From Locusta migratoria (taxonomy: Eukaryota > Arthropoda > Insecta > Orthoptera > Acrididae): a stretch of DNA of 64,000 bases. Below are positions 22,556-33,370 of this stretch, one piece after another. A model generated the notes under the pieces. That model did no database searches, was not told where the DNA came from, and saw nothing but the letters and a program-made list of their open reading frames with translations. A program made the position numbers and the translations under genes. The stretch lies in assembly GCA_026315105.1 (NCBI GenBank), contig CM048745.1:151597323-151661322 (forward strand), written 5' to 3'. Positions within the stretch are counted from its first letter, which is position 1. Each line of letters opens with the position of its first letter.

Positions 22556-22616
22556 CAATTGGTAGAGGCGACCGCTGGCTCGAAGAGGAAGATCGGGGTT
22601 CGAATCACGGACCGGC
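22556..22616 (+). mobile_element. tRNA-like SINE head
   Basis: An A box-like caattggtagaggcgaccg is followed by a B box ggttcgaatcacgg. It abuts the right end of the mariner derivative. Confidence 0.6.
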
Positions 22617-23309
22617 ACAAATTTCAAGTTAGTCAATGAATTTAGTTCAGTGTCCTGAAACTGCCGATATATTTGAATAATTCTGATTATTCTTCGTTGG
22701 ACAATAGCGTAAAAAAATAGTCTTATCATTTAAAAAAAACGTGAGGAGCAGTCTGACAAATAGAGACCCTACGGTCTCGGAAATTCAGTTCACGATGAGA
22801 CTTTGCAAGTCCATAGTACACCTCAATAGCGTCTACTCACAAGAGTTGTAAAGCACACAAGCCACAAGATTCCGAGAAACAAGGCTTTAAATTTTCACGG
22901 TGAATTCATGTACTAGTTAATTTGTTCGCTATGGCAGCATTGCAAAATTACTACGCCTATAGATAACTAGCTTGCCACGTGAGTGATCCAGGTACGATCC
23001 TACCTTCTGGTAAATTTTCATTTTTAATGTTTAATACATTTTAAATAAAGTTACTGACCCAAAATGTTATCAATTAAATGATGATTAAATTTATTTTCTT
23101 CAGATGACTTTTATTGCTAAAGAATTTGAATTACAATAAACTTTTCCTGTTAAAAAACTAAGATTTGAAACACATTTTAATGCAAGGAAAGTAAAGCTTT
23201 AATTGCAACTGTAACAAAATTTTGGCTGGGATTTGGGTTATATGAAAAATTTACAATATCATTTTCTAAATTTCGTATTTTACACACGTCCACACCTACA
23301 AATGTTCTC
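22617..23309. other. No recognised gene
   Basis: AT-rich, no motif. Confidence 0.45.
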
Positions 23310-24425
23310 TTCAAATGACATTTAATTGCCTGGCAAATGATTCATCGAACCACTTTCATGACATTTCTTTAGCGCTGCCTTCTCTAAAAGCGCGATGGAA
23401 TAGGGAATATGTAAATCTTTCCGTTTTAGATCTGATTTCTTTTATTACTAATACTAGTACTAGCACCGGAATGATAATCATCACAGAAACATTATTACTT
23501 ACTCACTGGTCATACCAGACTTCAAAGTCCATTAGCGCAGCAACAAGTTTTCGCCATCTGTCCGTGTCTCTCGCTATTTCCTTCCAGTCGTCTTCAATAC
23601 CTAGGCTCCTCAAATCGGCCTTGACATTGCCCTCCTATCTATGCCTCGGCCTCCCTACAGTACGTTTTCCCTCTAAGTGTCCCTTACCAATACGGCGGTG
23701 TCCTGCCTTCATCCATTCGAGCTACGTGACCCGCCCCATGTGATTTAATAACACTGATTATGTTAGGGCTTGAATACAGTTCGTGAACCTCTTCGTTACG
23801 CAATTTTCGCCACTCCCCGCTAATGTCATCCCTCTTTTCTCCGAAAATATTCCTCAAAATTTTATTTTCAAATGCTCGAAACGGTTTTTCATTTTCCTAA
23901 TTGAGACATCAAGATTCACATCCATACGGCAGAACATGAAGATTAAGAATTTTGTATATTCTGATCTTTAAATTTTAGACAATAACCGTGATGAAAGTAA
24001 TCTATTCAGTGGGAAGTAGTAAGCATTTCCAGCCAGTAATCGCTTCCTCAGCTTAGATTCAATGTCATTTGTCGATGTAATCTCCACATCTAAATACTTA
24101 AACGCGTTCACTATTTCAAATTGCATGTCACCAACTTTTAATATTTACTGATCTATTGCTGATGGCATTCTAGTAGTAACCAAGTATTTCGTTTTGTCTT
24201 TACTTATCCTTAGAACTACATTTTCAACGAGCCTTAATTAAGGAATTCGAATTTGATGTTACAAATTCTTTTCTATCGCTAATGACGTTCAGATCATCTG
24301 CATCCCCTAGTACCTTAATATTTCCATTTAACTCCACACACACTGAATTATCTGCTGCCATTCGCACAATATATTCTAGTACTAAATTAAAAAGTAGAGG
24401 GGACAATGCATCTCCCTGCTTAAGT
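23310..24425 (-). mobile_element. RTE-type LINE, C-terminal half
   Basis: Minus-strand reading starts QGDALSPLLFNLVLEYIV near 24420, then VLGDADDLNVI (YADD changed to DADD), SKDKTKYLVTTR, FKYLDVEITSTNDIE near 24090, LRKRLLAGNAYYF, and further on EWRKLRNEEVHELYSSPNI near 23790 and SHGAGHVARMDEG near 23730. This order is the RTE-clade reverse transcriptase and its C-terminal region. Stops and frameshifts are frequent, so it is dead. Confidence 0.87.
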
Positions 24426-24756
24426 AACTTCTTTATTTCGAAACCTTCCTACTCCAATTTTCCCACGCGTACTCATCATAGAAACTCTGAAGTCTAAAAA
24501 TATAAACATATCTTGCACATATTACTAAGGATATTTGTCAATGCAAACAACCTTTTTAATCTTACCTCCATTAAAACTTTTCTTTAATGGTGTCACCCTG
24601 TGCTTTGGAAGACTACGTGGCATATCGGGTCATTTCATTTAAAACTGACAATGATCGTTCATGACGCACTACTGATTGTATTTTATGCTGTACTCAGAAG
24701 AAATTATTTTTCCACTATTTTCAGACAGGCAGAATTTTGCTTGCGGTTATTACAGT
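24426..24756. other. No recognised gene
   Basis: AT-rich sequence between LINE and SINE. Confidence 0.4.
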
Positions 24757-24768
24757 TTTACCTGTCTA

Positions 24769-25078
24769 AGGTAAAGGTAAAGCAGTCAACAATCCGAAGA
24801 TTGGTTTGAACACCACAGTGCTTTACTAGGCATGGTCCTGTTTGGAGGTGGTATGCCTCCGACCTTCGAACTGACTTATCCAGCCAGTTATAGGGGGACC
24901 TACAGTTTAACGTGGGTTCCGAAGCACGGTGCTACTCGGTATTTTTCACATGAGCAATACTGCCAGAGGTGAAAGAAGTAAAAAGTGACAGATAAAAATC
25001 CTAGGACACGTCGGGGATCGAACCCGGGACCCTTGTATTTGTAGACTTGCACTCAACCACTGTGCAACCGAGGCGCAC
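24769..25078 (-). mobile_element. tRNA-derived SINE, type D
   Basis: About 310 bp, with the tRNA-like part at the right end (minus-strand gtgcaaccg...gggttcgatccccg equivalent) and a tail ccgaagattggtttgaacac. The target duplication tttacctgtcta lies at 24757-24768 and 25079-25090. Other copies: 51820-52038, 63047-63366, 63563-63877. Confidence 0.92.
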
Positions 25079-25184
25079 TTTACCTGTCTATAATGTAATT
25101 TTAAGACAAAATAACGTTACTACAGACGAAGCGAATTTGCTATTGTACCTGAGCGTAAAACTTTGTAACCCTTTTCGGAATCTT

Positions 25185-25560
25185 GTGGCTAGTGCGGTTT
25201 ACAACTTCGATGGGTACCTTTGAAGTGTACTACTAACCTGAGAAGTCTCGTCGCGACCCGAAATCGCGAAACCTTGGGGGATTTCCTTTTGAAAGGCGAT
25301 ACGATGTCAGGCACCCCGCGAAAGTACCAGGGATGGAACAAGGTTGGGCCGGGACGGTGAGGCTGTGAGCTGCAGGCCGCTCGACTGCCGACTGACTGCG
25401 GAAGATCTCCAGCAGGCACGGCGGAGCTGCAAATCACGAGCGACCCAGCTGACAGCCTAGTGACGTCACACGGCACCACAGCGGACAACAAGCATCGCCT
25501 GTTACCGTGCGCATCTAAAGTGCCACCCACCGTGTTGACAAAGTGACGGGGAGACGGCGG
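25185..25560. promoter_or_regulatory. GC-rich block with a CRE-like TGACGTCA
   Basis: A locally GC- and CpG-rich stretch in AT-rich surroundings, with gtgacgtcaca at about 25460 (cAMP-response-type octamer). A minus frame of 113 codons (25189-25530) has no recognised motif. This may be a promoter, enhancer or exon remnant; I cannot tell. Confidence 0.3.
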
Positions 25561-25733
25561 TAAACTTGTTTACGGAAGCTCACCTAATGCGTCTTTTTTT
25601 AAACTTTGCAGAGGTACATTATTATTCGAATTTGTGATGTCACCTGCTTTCATAAGTTGTGCAACTGCAATTTAAGGCTTATTTACCTCATGTGCGATTT
25701 AACTTATTTTACTCCAATGCCTCCCTCGGGCGC

Positions 25734-25846
<113 letters not shown>

Positions 25847-25884
25847 GTCCTGCATATAAGTTAAAGAAGTAGTTTGAAAGTCCG

Positions 25885-26815
25885 TCCTTTTTGGAGTATT
25901 GCTGCAGAGAGGACAATTCGTAGTAATTGATGGTAAGGCATCGACTAAAACAAAGGTGATATCGGGCGTTCCACAGGGTAGTGTTATTGGTCCTCTGCTG
26001 TTCATTATTTACATAAACTATTTGGGAGAAAAACCAAGTAGTTCTCTTAGGTTGTTTACAGATGAAGCCGCCATTTACCGTCTAGTAACATCAGCTGAAG
26101 ATCAAAACCAACTGCAGAACAATCTAAATAATTTATCAGTCTGGTGTAAGATTTGGCAATTACTGTAAATAATGAGAAGTGTGAAGACGTCCACATGAGT
26201 GGACTGCACAAAATACCTAGGAATTACTATTACTTCAGACTTAAATTGGAAAGAACACGTAGATAATGTCGTGCGAAAGCCGAACAAGATATTGCGTTTT
26301 ATTGGCAGAACCTTTAAAACATACAACAGAACTATAAAAGAAACTGTATACACTACGCTTGTCCGTCCATTTTTTGAGCATTGCTGCCCAGTGTGACATC
26401 CTTATCAGGTGGGTTTGACGGAGGACATCGAAAGAGTCCAAAGGAGGACAGCTCGTTTTGTATTGTCACGATACAGGGGAGACAGCGTTACGGGAATGAT
26501 ACAGGATCTGGGGTGGAAATCATTACAACAACGGCGTTTATCGCTGCGGCGTGGGTTACTTACGAAACTCCAATGGCTAACATTCTCCTCCGAATGTGAA
26601 AATATATTGTTGACTCCCATCTACATAGGTAGAAAAGATCATCAGAATAAGATTCGAAAAATCAGAGCTCGAACGGATTCAGGTGTTCTTTCTTCCCGCG
26701 CGCTATTCGAGAATGGAATGGGAGGTAAATAGTATAAAGGTGGTTTGATGAACTCTCTGCCAGGCACTTAAATGTGATTTTCTGAATATCCCGTGTAGAT
26801 GTAGAAAGTCTAGGA
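25885..26815 (+). mobile_element. CR1/Jockey-type LINE, 5'-truncated
   Basis: Reverse transcriptase motif SGVPQGSVIGPLLFIIYIN near 25965, LRLFTDEAAIYRL near 26055 (catalytic FADD changed to FTDE), a stop, then CTKYLGITITSDLNWKEHV, TLVRPFFEHCCPV, IERVQRRTARFVLSRYRG and a C-terminal SSRALFENGMGG. It ends with ctctgccaggcacttaaatg and gtgtagatgtag. The frame is broken into at least three parts, so it is inactive. Confidence 0.9.
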
Positions 26816-28559
26816 ACTGATGACCACTGCAATTTGCTCCACTTGAAAATTTGAATTTGCTTATAAGTTTACTGTAGCTCATACAGATGACAATTTTTAT
26901 TTTTTATTTATTTATATATTTTACCGTAAGACTTAGAAGGGACATCTGTGACTTTGATCGCTTGGAAGCGCACGAAACCATGGACAAAATAACACACTAT
27001 CATTAAAAAAAATGCGTCATTTCCATGGAAAACGTTGCATTCTGCCGTTTGTCGCATATTGACAGTGAGAAAGTAACAAGATGTCAGTACCGTAGCAGGA
27101 AAATCGTACTATTTTAATGGGGGCAGTATATCGTTACGTTTTCAATCCATAATACCCAAAAATGTCTGCTTTAACCTCTTCAGTCCTGAATTATTTTAAA
27201 AATAGAATAAAACATATTTTTTGCAATTTTTCAAGTGTCAAATTGGACAACGGGTCTGGAAGGCAGTTAAGTATGTGAATTAGAAGTCTATGGTTGTGGT
27301 GATACATGACACTCCATATTTATTGTAGGACTATCGCAAAGTGCAATTTGAGCATAATTCATAAATTACTACATAAAATAATTTCAACTACTGATATCAA
27401 GTCTAACGCAGTGGTCCACCACGTTGTAGCACAGCATTCTGGTGACAAATGGCAGCAACAAGAAGGAAACTAAAAGCGACAGATGTCACTAAACAGGCCA
27501 TGGGGTCTCAAAGTAACGCGAAATCGTTTAGTGTTCTAAAATTAATAAAAAAAATCGTGTCCAATGTATGTAAACCCGGTCTGAAAGGGTTAAGAAATGA
27601 AAATAGCGCAAAACACCCCCCCCCCCCCACACACACACACACTAGTGAAAGTACTTGTATTAGTCCTCAAAGTGCAATTGTGGAAGTTGTTAAAACAGAG
27701 AACAACCTGCAGACCACACTAAACCCATGTTTCACATTCAACACCACTTCCGTATTCAAGTAGTCCAGTATCAGAAGCCACATCTTACATATAAAAAGAA
27801 TCTACGAAAAGTAAAGTCAATCGGCCAGACCAAACTACCCGGCCGATTTCCTTCATTTTTGTTTCAAACAAAAGGTATTCATCCACAGATTTGTCATCGA
27901 GTATCATAATTTACGTAACTCTCGCCTTCCTTTGTCTATACTCAATCGCCATTTCCTTCTGTATATTTCTTGTGGGGATGTCCTTGCTGTAAACTGAAGT
28001 CAGTCGGTGTGGCCGTTCTATGCGACCGATTTCCTTCAAACTAAAGGTATTCATTCGGAGATTTGTCATCAAATCCATCCTTTATTTTTATTCAACCGCT
28101 GTTTCCTTCTGTACTTGCATTGAATATTTTAATCGGTTTCTTTTACGATATCTTCGGTTCTAATTAAGGTACGCAGTTCTTTTTGACCCAGCAACACTCA
28201 GCGGATGAAGTTCTTTCATTTGCGCTTTCAAACACTTGCATTGATTGATTCTGAAGGAAGCTATGCGTGAACATTCAACTTTACTTCCACTAACGGTGTG
28301 AAGTATTCGAATGGGTCCTCTAGTTAATCCTATTTTCGACCTAAGCTATGGGTTTATGACTCATAAACTCCCTTTTGGCAACCATATTGCGAAACAGGCT
28401 TTTATAATTTGTTGCAGAAAGGGAGGAGGGAATATTAGGGTTTTAACATATCGTCGAGAATGTACTCATTAGAGACGACTCACACACGTTCGGTTAGTTT
28501 TTGTTAGGAAATTGACCATTCCTTCTTTGGGGGGAACCGACCGGCAATGCCTGAAGTGG
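26816..28559. other. No recognised gene; weak direct repeat
   Basis: A frame at 27449-27763 (+) crosses a C-run and AC run and has no family motif. Segments at about 27838-27975 and 28012-28115 are related (ggccgatttccttca / gaccgatttccttca, then aaaggtattcatyc and gatttgtcatc), an old direct repeat. Confidence 0.5.
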
Positions 28560-28635
28560 TTAAGGAAAATCACGGAAAACAAATCAGGATGGCCGGAGGT
28601 GGATTTCAACCGCCGTCCTCCGGAATGCTAGTTAG
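28560..28635 (-). mobile_element. tRNA-like SINE fragment
   Basis: Contains atcaggatggccggaggtgg with ttcaaccgccgtcctcc, a pattern of an insect tRNA-like interspersed repeat, here altered at the B box. Confidence 0.5.
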
Positions 28636-29284
28636 TTCTTTGGTACAGAAAACTAAATACGTCCCTTGCTAGGACAAATGCACACATGGGGGCTTGTAAT
28701 TTAGAGGGGAAAAACGCGATGTTAAAATTTTTTAGTTGACAGTATTGTTTTCGGAACCTATATCAGAGGAAGAATTAAGAGTCGTTATCTTTAAGAATAG
28801 AAACTGACACGGGATATTCTTAGTTCGTATAATAGTTTATCATTTTTTGGGGGCGATATGTTCAATAAATTTATTACGTAAAACAAGAACCAAGTTCAAT
28901 GATTATTTTTTTTATTTTAGACAACCCGTTCCGGCAGATTACAGTGCCATCATCGAATCTGTGATTCACATACGCCACATTATATAGCAAACTTATTAAC
29001 GAAGTATTATTTCACCTACACTGACACATATGTATAGTGTTGGTGAAAAACACATTTCTACTAAGTTTCCTATAGGATATGATGTATGGGGATGGAAAAT
29101 CCGTCGATTGCATAATAAAAATAATTAGCGATCTTGGCAGTTGTTTTACACAAGTAAACAGCTAGTATATACTGATTTACAGATTTCGATATGTATATTA
29201 AAACGTTAACGAAATTTTCTTTCGAAAGGTTTTGTTTCTATGTGATTTGTTCGTTACGAATAATTTATTGATTAAAGAAGTATA
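28636..29284. other. No recognised gene
   Basis: AT-rich; no motif. Confidence 0.45.
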
Positions 29285-29338
29285 GTGACCGATGACCTGA
29301 GCAGTTTGGTCCCTTAGGTTTACAGAGCTTTCAACATT
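29285..29338 (+). mobile_element. SINE type B tail fragment
   Basis: Reads gaccgatgacctgagcagtt, then tggtcccttaggtttacaga, then ...caacatt, the last 50 bp of the SINE tail only. Confidence 0.65.
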
Positions 29339-29472
29339 TTTGACTAAGTCATCATACAAAGCAGTATTTTTAAACCTTTTCGGTTATGAAGACCCCCTTC
29401 CAAGTAAAAATATTCTGGCGATCCTCTCTCCTCCTCACGAACCGTTATGTCCAAGGAAACAAATTTAATCTT

Positions 29473-29545
29473 GTTTCTTTTTCTTCATGTTTCTTTTTCT
29501 TCATGTTTCTTTTTCTTCATGTTTCTTTTTCTTCATGTTTCTTTT
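29473..29545. repeat. 16-bp tandem repeat, 4.6 copies
   Basis: Unit gtttctttttcttcat repeated from 29473 with no differences in the first four copies. It lies within an 84-codon frame that has no other support. Confidence 0.95.
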
Positions 29546-29654
29546 CAATTGGTGGACGAAGTTTCTTAGTGTATTTTTCGGAATGGAACAAATTATCCTT
29601 TTTATACGTGAATTCAGTCAGAAAAATATATTTTCCTTAACGACTGTTTATGAT

Positions 29655-29760
29655 TCAGAAGCGAATTATGTTCATTAAGAAAGGTACGTCTGTACAGACA
29701 ATTTGGAAATAAGGAAATCTTTTTTCGAATATTTGAAAATTACTTATTGTATGAAGTTGC
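29655..29760. repeat. Dispersed repeat E, copy 2, left block
   Basis: Same as 14470-14575; its right block is displaced to 30455-30535 by about 690 bp of inserted repeats. Confidence 0.7.
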
Positions 29761-29869
29761 ATGCAACCCATAGTGGCTAACTTTTTCTTAAAATAATAAA
29801 TAATAATAATAATTTTGTTATGTAAGCTTTACAGCTGAGTTGTAACTTTTATTATGTGACTTGTTTTTA

Positions 29870-29945
29870 TTTTATAATTTCTGATGAAGGCAATCATAGT
29901 TACTGCCGAAACAAAGTTGAAAAATTTATTTTTACGAGCGAGGGC
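29870..29945 (+). ncRNA. Hammerhead-like core, Penelope-type
   Basis: CTGATGA at 29881-29887 is followed by a GGCA/TGCC stem around a short loop, then GAAAC at about 29908 and AAAGTT. One extra base separates CTGATGA from the stem. This is a candidate self-cleaving motif by pattern only. Confidence 0.45.
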
Positions 29946-30000
29946 TGCATTTTTATCATTTGACGTTGTAACGATCGCTGGCAGTAGCAGCTATGTTAAA

Positions 30001-30450
30001 TGTTGTCTTCAGTCCGCAGACTGGTTTGATGCAGCTCTCCAATATTTCTTGATGACATCCTCCTGAGTAGTCTCCGCCCGGAGATCCGAATGGGGGACCA
30101 TTTACCTCCGGAATATTTTACCCAATACGACGCCATTATCGTATAGTCATACAGTAGAGCTGCATGTCCTCGGGAGAAGTAACGATTGTAGTTTCCCCTT
30201 GCTTTCAGCCGTTCGCAATAACTGCATGGCAAAGCATGTTAACTGATGTTGTAAGGCCAGCTCAGTCAATCATCCAGACTGTTGCCCCTGTAACTACTGA
30301 AAAGGCTGATGCCCCTCTTCAGGAACCACACGTTTGTCTGGCCTCTCCACAGATACCCCTCCGCTGTGGTTGCACCTACGGTACGGCTATCTGTATCGTA
30401 GAGGCACGCAAGCCACCCCACCTCGGCAATGTCTGTTGTTCATGGGGGGT
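30001..30450 (-). mobile_element. Internally deleted LINE derivative: 5' region joined to 3' end
   Basis: On the minus strand it begins with the block containing ggggtatctgtggagaggcc, gtggttcctgaagaggggca and ggggcaacagtctggatgat, which I recall as the leader of an arthropod LINE. It runs directly into gagagctgcatcaaaccag and tctgcggactgaagac, the same 3' end seen at 5157-5230 and 61730-61798. The intervening coding region is absent. Leader identity is from memory. Confidence 0.6.
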
Positions 30451-30454
30451 GGAT

Positions 30455-31030
30455 CTATAATGTATTCAATTCATAATTAATGTTACAGAAGGAACTCTAT
30501 AATTTTAGCATTAAATAAATTTCACTTAGACATACGGTTTTGTATTCAAAACCCCTGTTTTTTTTTTATGTTGCTATTCTGTGACAGATTCAGTTTTTAA
30601 CGATTGAGATAGTGAATCCTGAAATGCAAGGGTATGCAAGTGCCGTTCTTTAACTTCCGTTGCGCAGTACGGTCTTACTAGTAACCATTTATTTTCTTGG
30701 TTCATACTGCCTTGGTGGTCGTAAAAAAAGTGTCATCCGGTGAACATCGTAAATGTGGCTTTCAGACTACGGATTTAAGTGCAAATGAAGACACCTGAGA
30801 CCTGTTAACGGCAATTCAGGGAACAATTTGCAGTAACACCAAAACACTTTAACAGCACCTGTAACTTTGTTTTTTTCCTAGCAAAACGATCCATTCGGCT
30901 GGCTCCTAACGCCGTCAATTTCCTGTCGGAGCGCAGTTTTACACGTCGTACGGTTAGAGAAGTGCCTAAATTTAGCGAGTCGCTTCCGTGAACGCACCTC
31001 TACCGCCGTGTCCTGCGCCACGTCACGAGA
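30455..31030. other. Repeat E right block then upstream region of the host promoter
   Basis: 30455-30535 is the right block of repeat E. From about 30540 to 31030 I see no repeat; base composition rises in GC toward 31000. Confidence 0.5.
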
Positions 31031-31043
31031 GCTGACCGTGCCG

Positions 31044-31064
31044 CGCACGGGACCGTCCCGTGCG
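31044..31064. promoter_or_regulatory. Perfect 21-bp palindrome upstream of promoter
   Basis: Ten-base arms CGCACGGGAC and GTCCCGTGCG around a single C. It lies about 210 bp upstream of the TATA-like box, compatible with a homodimeric factor site. Function is inferred only. Confidence 0.45.
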
Positions 31065-31218
31065 AAGAAAATAAGTTACGTCGACCGGGGGGGAAAAATG
31101 TAAACAAGTGTCGGATACGGCCGGGAGAACAAAAGCGAGGGGGGGGGGAGGTGTAGAGCGCTACCGTCCTAACCAGCTGCAATTAGCTGGTGGCGGGTGG
31201 GTGGGGGAGCAGGTGCAG

Positions 31219-31228
31219 GTCACGTGAC
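31219..31228. promoter_or_regulatory. Palindromic E-box GTCACGTGAC
   Basis: CACGTG core with GT/AC flanks, the type bound by bHLH-zipper factors. It lies about 50 bp upstream of the TATA-like box. The same decamer occurs at 60244-60253. Confidence 0.5.
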
Positions 31229-31276
31229 GGCGGATCGGCGGCGGCGTGCGCGTCTCGGGCACAGGTGGGCGGCGAG

Positions 31277-31283
31277 ATAAAAG
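31277..31283 (+). promoter_or_regulatory. TATA-like box ATAAAAG
   Basis: Sits in a strongly GC- and CpG-rich stretch (31000-31560), so an A-rich heptamer here stands out. It would place transcription start near 31305-31310, about 145 bp before the ATG at 31451. Confidence 0.5.
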
Positions 31284-31450
31284 GCGGCGGCTGCGGTCGC
31301 GCGGCACATGTAGGACCACGGCACCCCCCAGGCGCGCAGCAGCTCCACAGGTCGGCCTGCCCCCTGAGCCAACGCAGTCTCGGCGCCGCGCAGACTGACG
31401 CTCCGCAGGACCCAACACCTCAACACCGACCACCGCCGCCAGCGCTAGAC

Positions 31451-31564
31451 ATGGCTCCCAGACCAGAGCCCCTGCCGGCCACAACCATGGAGGAGCAGCA
31501 GGCTCTGCTGCTGCAACACCTCGTCGGAGGCGGACCGACCGTCCACGCCAACCACCTACCACCG
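31451..31564 (+). CDS. Putative first coding exon of an unidentified host gene
   Basis: The reading MAPRPEPLPATTMEE continues through a short Gln/Leu-rich stretch (QQALLLQHLVGGG) to NHLPP. It is 38 codons long and ends in phase 0 at CCG|GTAAGC, a good splice donor (GT at 31565). Upstream are a GC/CpG-rich block, a TATA-like box and an E-box. A second ATG in a strong context (accATGgagg, 31487) could be the true start. The frame is also open upstream to 31190, but that would precede the TATA-like box. No domain or family is recognisable in 38 residues and the next exon was not found in the window. Low-complexity termini like this are common in transcription factors, but that is only a hint. 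Confidence 0.5.
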
Positions 31565-31640
31565 GTAAGCACGCCTCTAGGGTTGGGTGTTATTGAATCC
31601 ATCATTGCTAGTGGAAACAGGACAGCGACTGGTCTAGAGT
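31565..31640 (+). other. Start of putative intron 1
   Basis: Follows the donor gtaagc; soon enters repeat sequence. Confidence 0.35.
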
Positions 31641-31654
31641 ATGAAGTAAATGAG

Positions 31655-31878
31655 ATACCAACAGCCGTATGTATAATAAAATATTTATTGTATCAAAACC
31701 AGTTTCGGCATTCCACTATGCCTTTCTTCAGGTCCCTACATCGGAGCATAATATCCATTAAGTAGGAATACCAAAAATTGTTTCGTGGACTTCTGTCTAC
31801 ATCGGAGCATCCCACTAAGAACACCCCACTAGTGGTATGCTCCTATGTAGACAGAAGTCCACGAAACCAGATTTGGTA
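31655..31878. repeat. Penelope-type motif and hairpin
   Basis: At 31697-31733 the minus strand has CTGAAGA, an AGGCAT/ATGCC stem, then GAAACTGGTT, a hammerhead-like order. Beside it, 31766-31810 and 31838-31878 form a hairpin (tggacttctgtctacat against atgtagacagaagtcca) with gtttcg / cgaaac at its base. Confidence 0.65.
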
Positions 31879-31952
31879 TCCCCAGGGCTGGCTCCAGGAA
31901 TTTTGCCGCCCCGTGCAAAAATTTCAGGCGCCTCTTTCATGTTTTACAATTT

Positions 31953-32280
31953 TTGACGAAATACAGCGTTCAAATGAATGAAATAAAGCAAAATTTGCGA
32001 TGTTATGTATGGCTTCACTGTATTCGGTTTAGATGGAATACCAAACTGTGGCGAATGAAAATTTGTGCCCGGCCGGGATTCGAACCCGGGATCTCCTGCT
32101 TACTAGGCAGACGCATTGACCACTCCGCCACCGAGGACACAGAGACCAGCCCGACTGCAGAGGACTCTTCCCTGCAAGTCTCCCACCACACACAAATCTC
32201 CATTCGCCACGCTTTCTCTTTTCTATACCACAGCCTATTTATTCTATAATGCTCGCAGCCACAATACTGTATTCCAGCAT
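31953..32280 (-). mobile_element. tRNA-like SINE, type G, copy 1
   Basis: The tRNA-like part lies at 32070-32140 (minus: ggtggcggagtggtcaatgc, then gggttcgaatcccgg). The tail includes acaaatctccattcgcca at one end and the block tttgacgaaatacagcgttc at the other. Confidence 0.75.
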
Positions 32281-32357
32281 CAGGGAGAACAGACCATGAG
32301 GTATCGAGACAATTAATTGTCGTCAGGAGCCCAGCCTCGGCTTGTATACAATTATAT

Positions 32358-32745
32358 ATATATTTTTGACGAAATACAGCGTTCAAATGAATGAAATAAA
32401 ACGCAATTTGCAATGTTATGGCTTCACTGTATTCGGTTTAGATGGCGTACAGGCTGTGAAATAGGACAGAGACAGTGTGGCGAATGGAGATTTGTCTGTG
32501 GCGGGAGACGTGCAGGAAAGAGTCCTCTTCAGTCGGGCTGGTCACTGTGCCCTCGGTGGCGGAGTGGTCAACGCGTCTGCTTAGTTAGCAGGAGATCCCG
32601 GGTTCGAATCCTGACCGGGCGCATATTTTCATTCGCCGCACTTTGGTATTCCATCTAAACCTAGTACAGTGAAGCCATAACAGATCGCAAATTGCGCTTT
32701 ATTTCATTAAATGAACGCTGTAATGTTGTCAAAAGTATATATAAT
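32358..32745 (+). mobile_element. tRNA-like SINE, type G, copy 2, with inverted ends
   Basis: The tRNA-like part at 32548-32625 (ctcggtggcggagtggtcaa, B box gggttcgaatcctg) is flanked by arms 32367-32446 and 32651-32735 that are reverse complements (ggcttcactgtattcggttt against a near complement). It is a neighbour in opposite orientation to copy 1. Confidence 0.78.
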
Positions 32746-33305
32746 AGGACTTCTAAAATTTAAGTGAATGACACTGAACAAAAAGGATTGGAACCTAAAA
32801 GCTCTTGTTGGTACATGGTGCGCGTCATTCATCAATGTCGACGGTTAAAATACAAATTCAGTATAGTAGTATAGTTTCTAAAATAACACACGAGACGAGT
32901 GTCACCCAATTTTAATTAAAAAGAAAAAAATTGGACTCAAAAATGATATACCGATGTCACGCAATGCCCCTGGAACGTCAGTAAATAAAGAACTAATAAA
33001 CAGATTTTCGAAACTGTTTCTTCTGCACCATCATACAGTGAAGCTGTATAAAAATCTTAAATGTGCGGTTAGCAATAAAATACAAGCATACAAACCAAAT
33101 GAAAGAGATGTTGAGTGAATAGTTCCCAACACTAGATAGAAACCAGTATTGATAATAAATCAGTACCAGTAGATTACAAGTAAAATACGTCATCACTTCA
33201 GCGTTTTGCACGTTCCTGAACTACCACAGTCATCCAACCTGAGATGGGGGACTTAGAACTCCTCACATCGATGAGAGGTGAAGGAAACGCAGACAGAAAA
33301 ATCCA
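32746..33305. other. No recognised gene
   Basis: AT-rich; no motif. Confidence 0.45.
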
Positions 33306-33309
33306 TGAT

Positions 33310-33370
33310 CCGACCGGATTTCGAACCTGCGATTCCTCCGCATACAGTCTAGCGCTTTACCCCGACATCA
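33310..33370 (-). mobile_element. tRNA-like SINE fragment
   Basis: A B-box-like ggttcgaaatccgg is read on minus, with a weak A-box region at the right end. Confidence 0.5.

Noticed and set aside
27449..27763. 104-codon frame starting MAATRRKLK
   Set aside because: Crosses a C-run and AC repeat; no recognisable domain and AT-rich intergenic surroundings.
31190..31765. Full 191-codon frame as one protein
   Set aside because: It runs upstream of the TATA-like box and past a good splice donor into repeat sequence; only 31451-31564 is supported.
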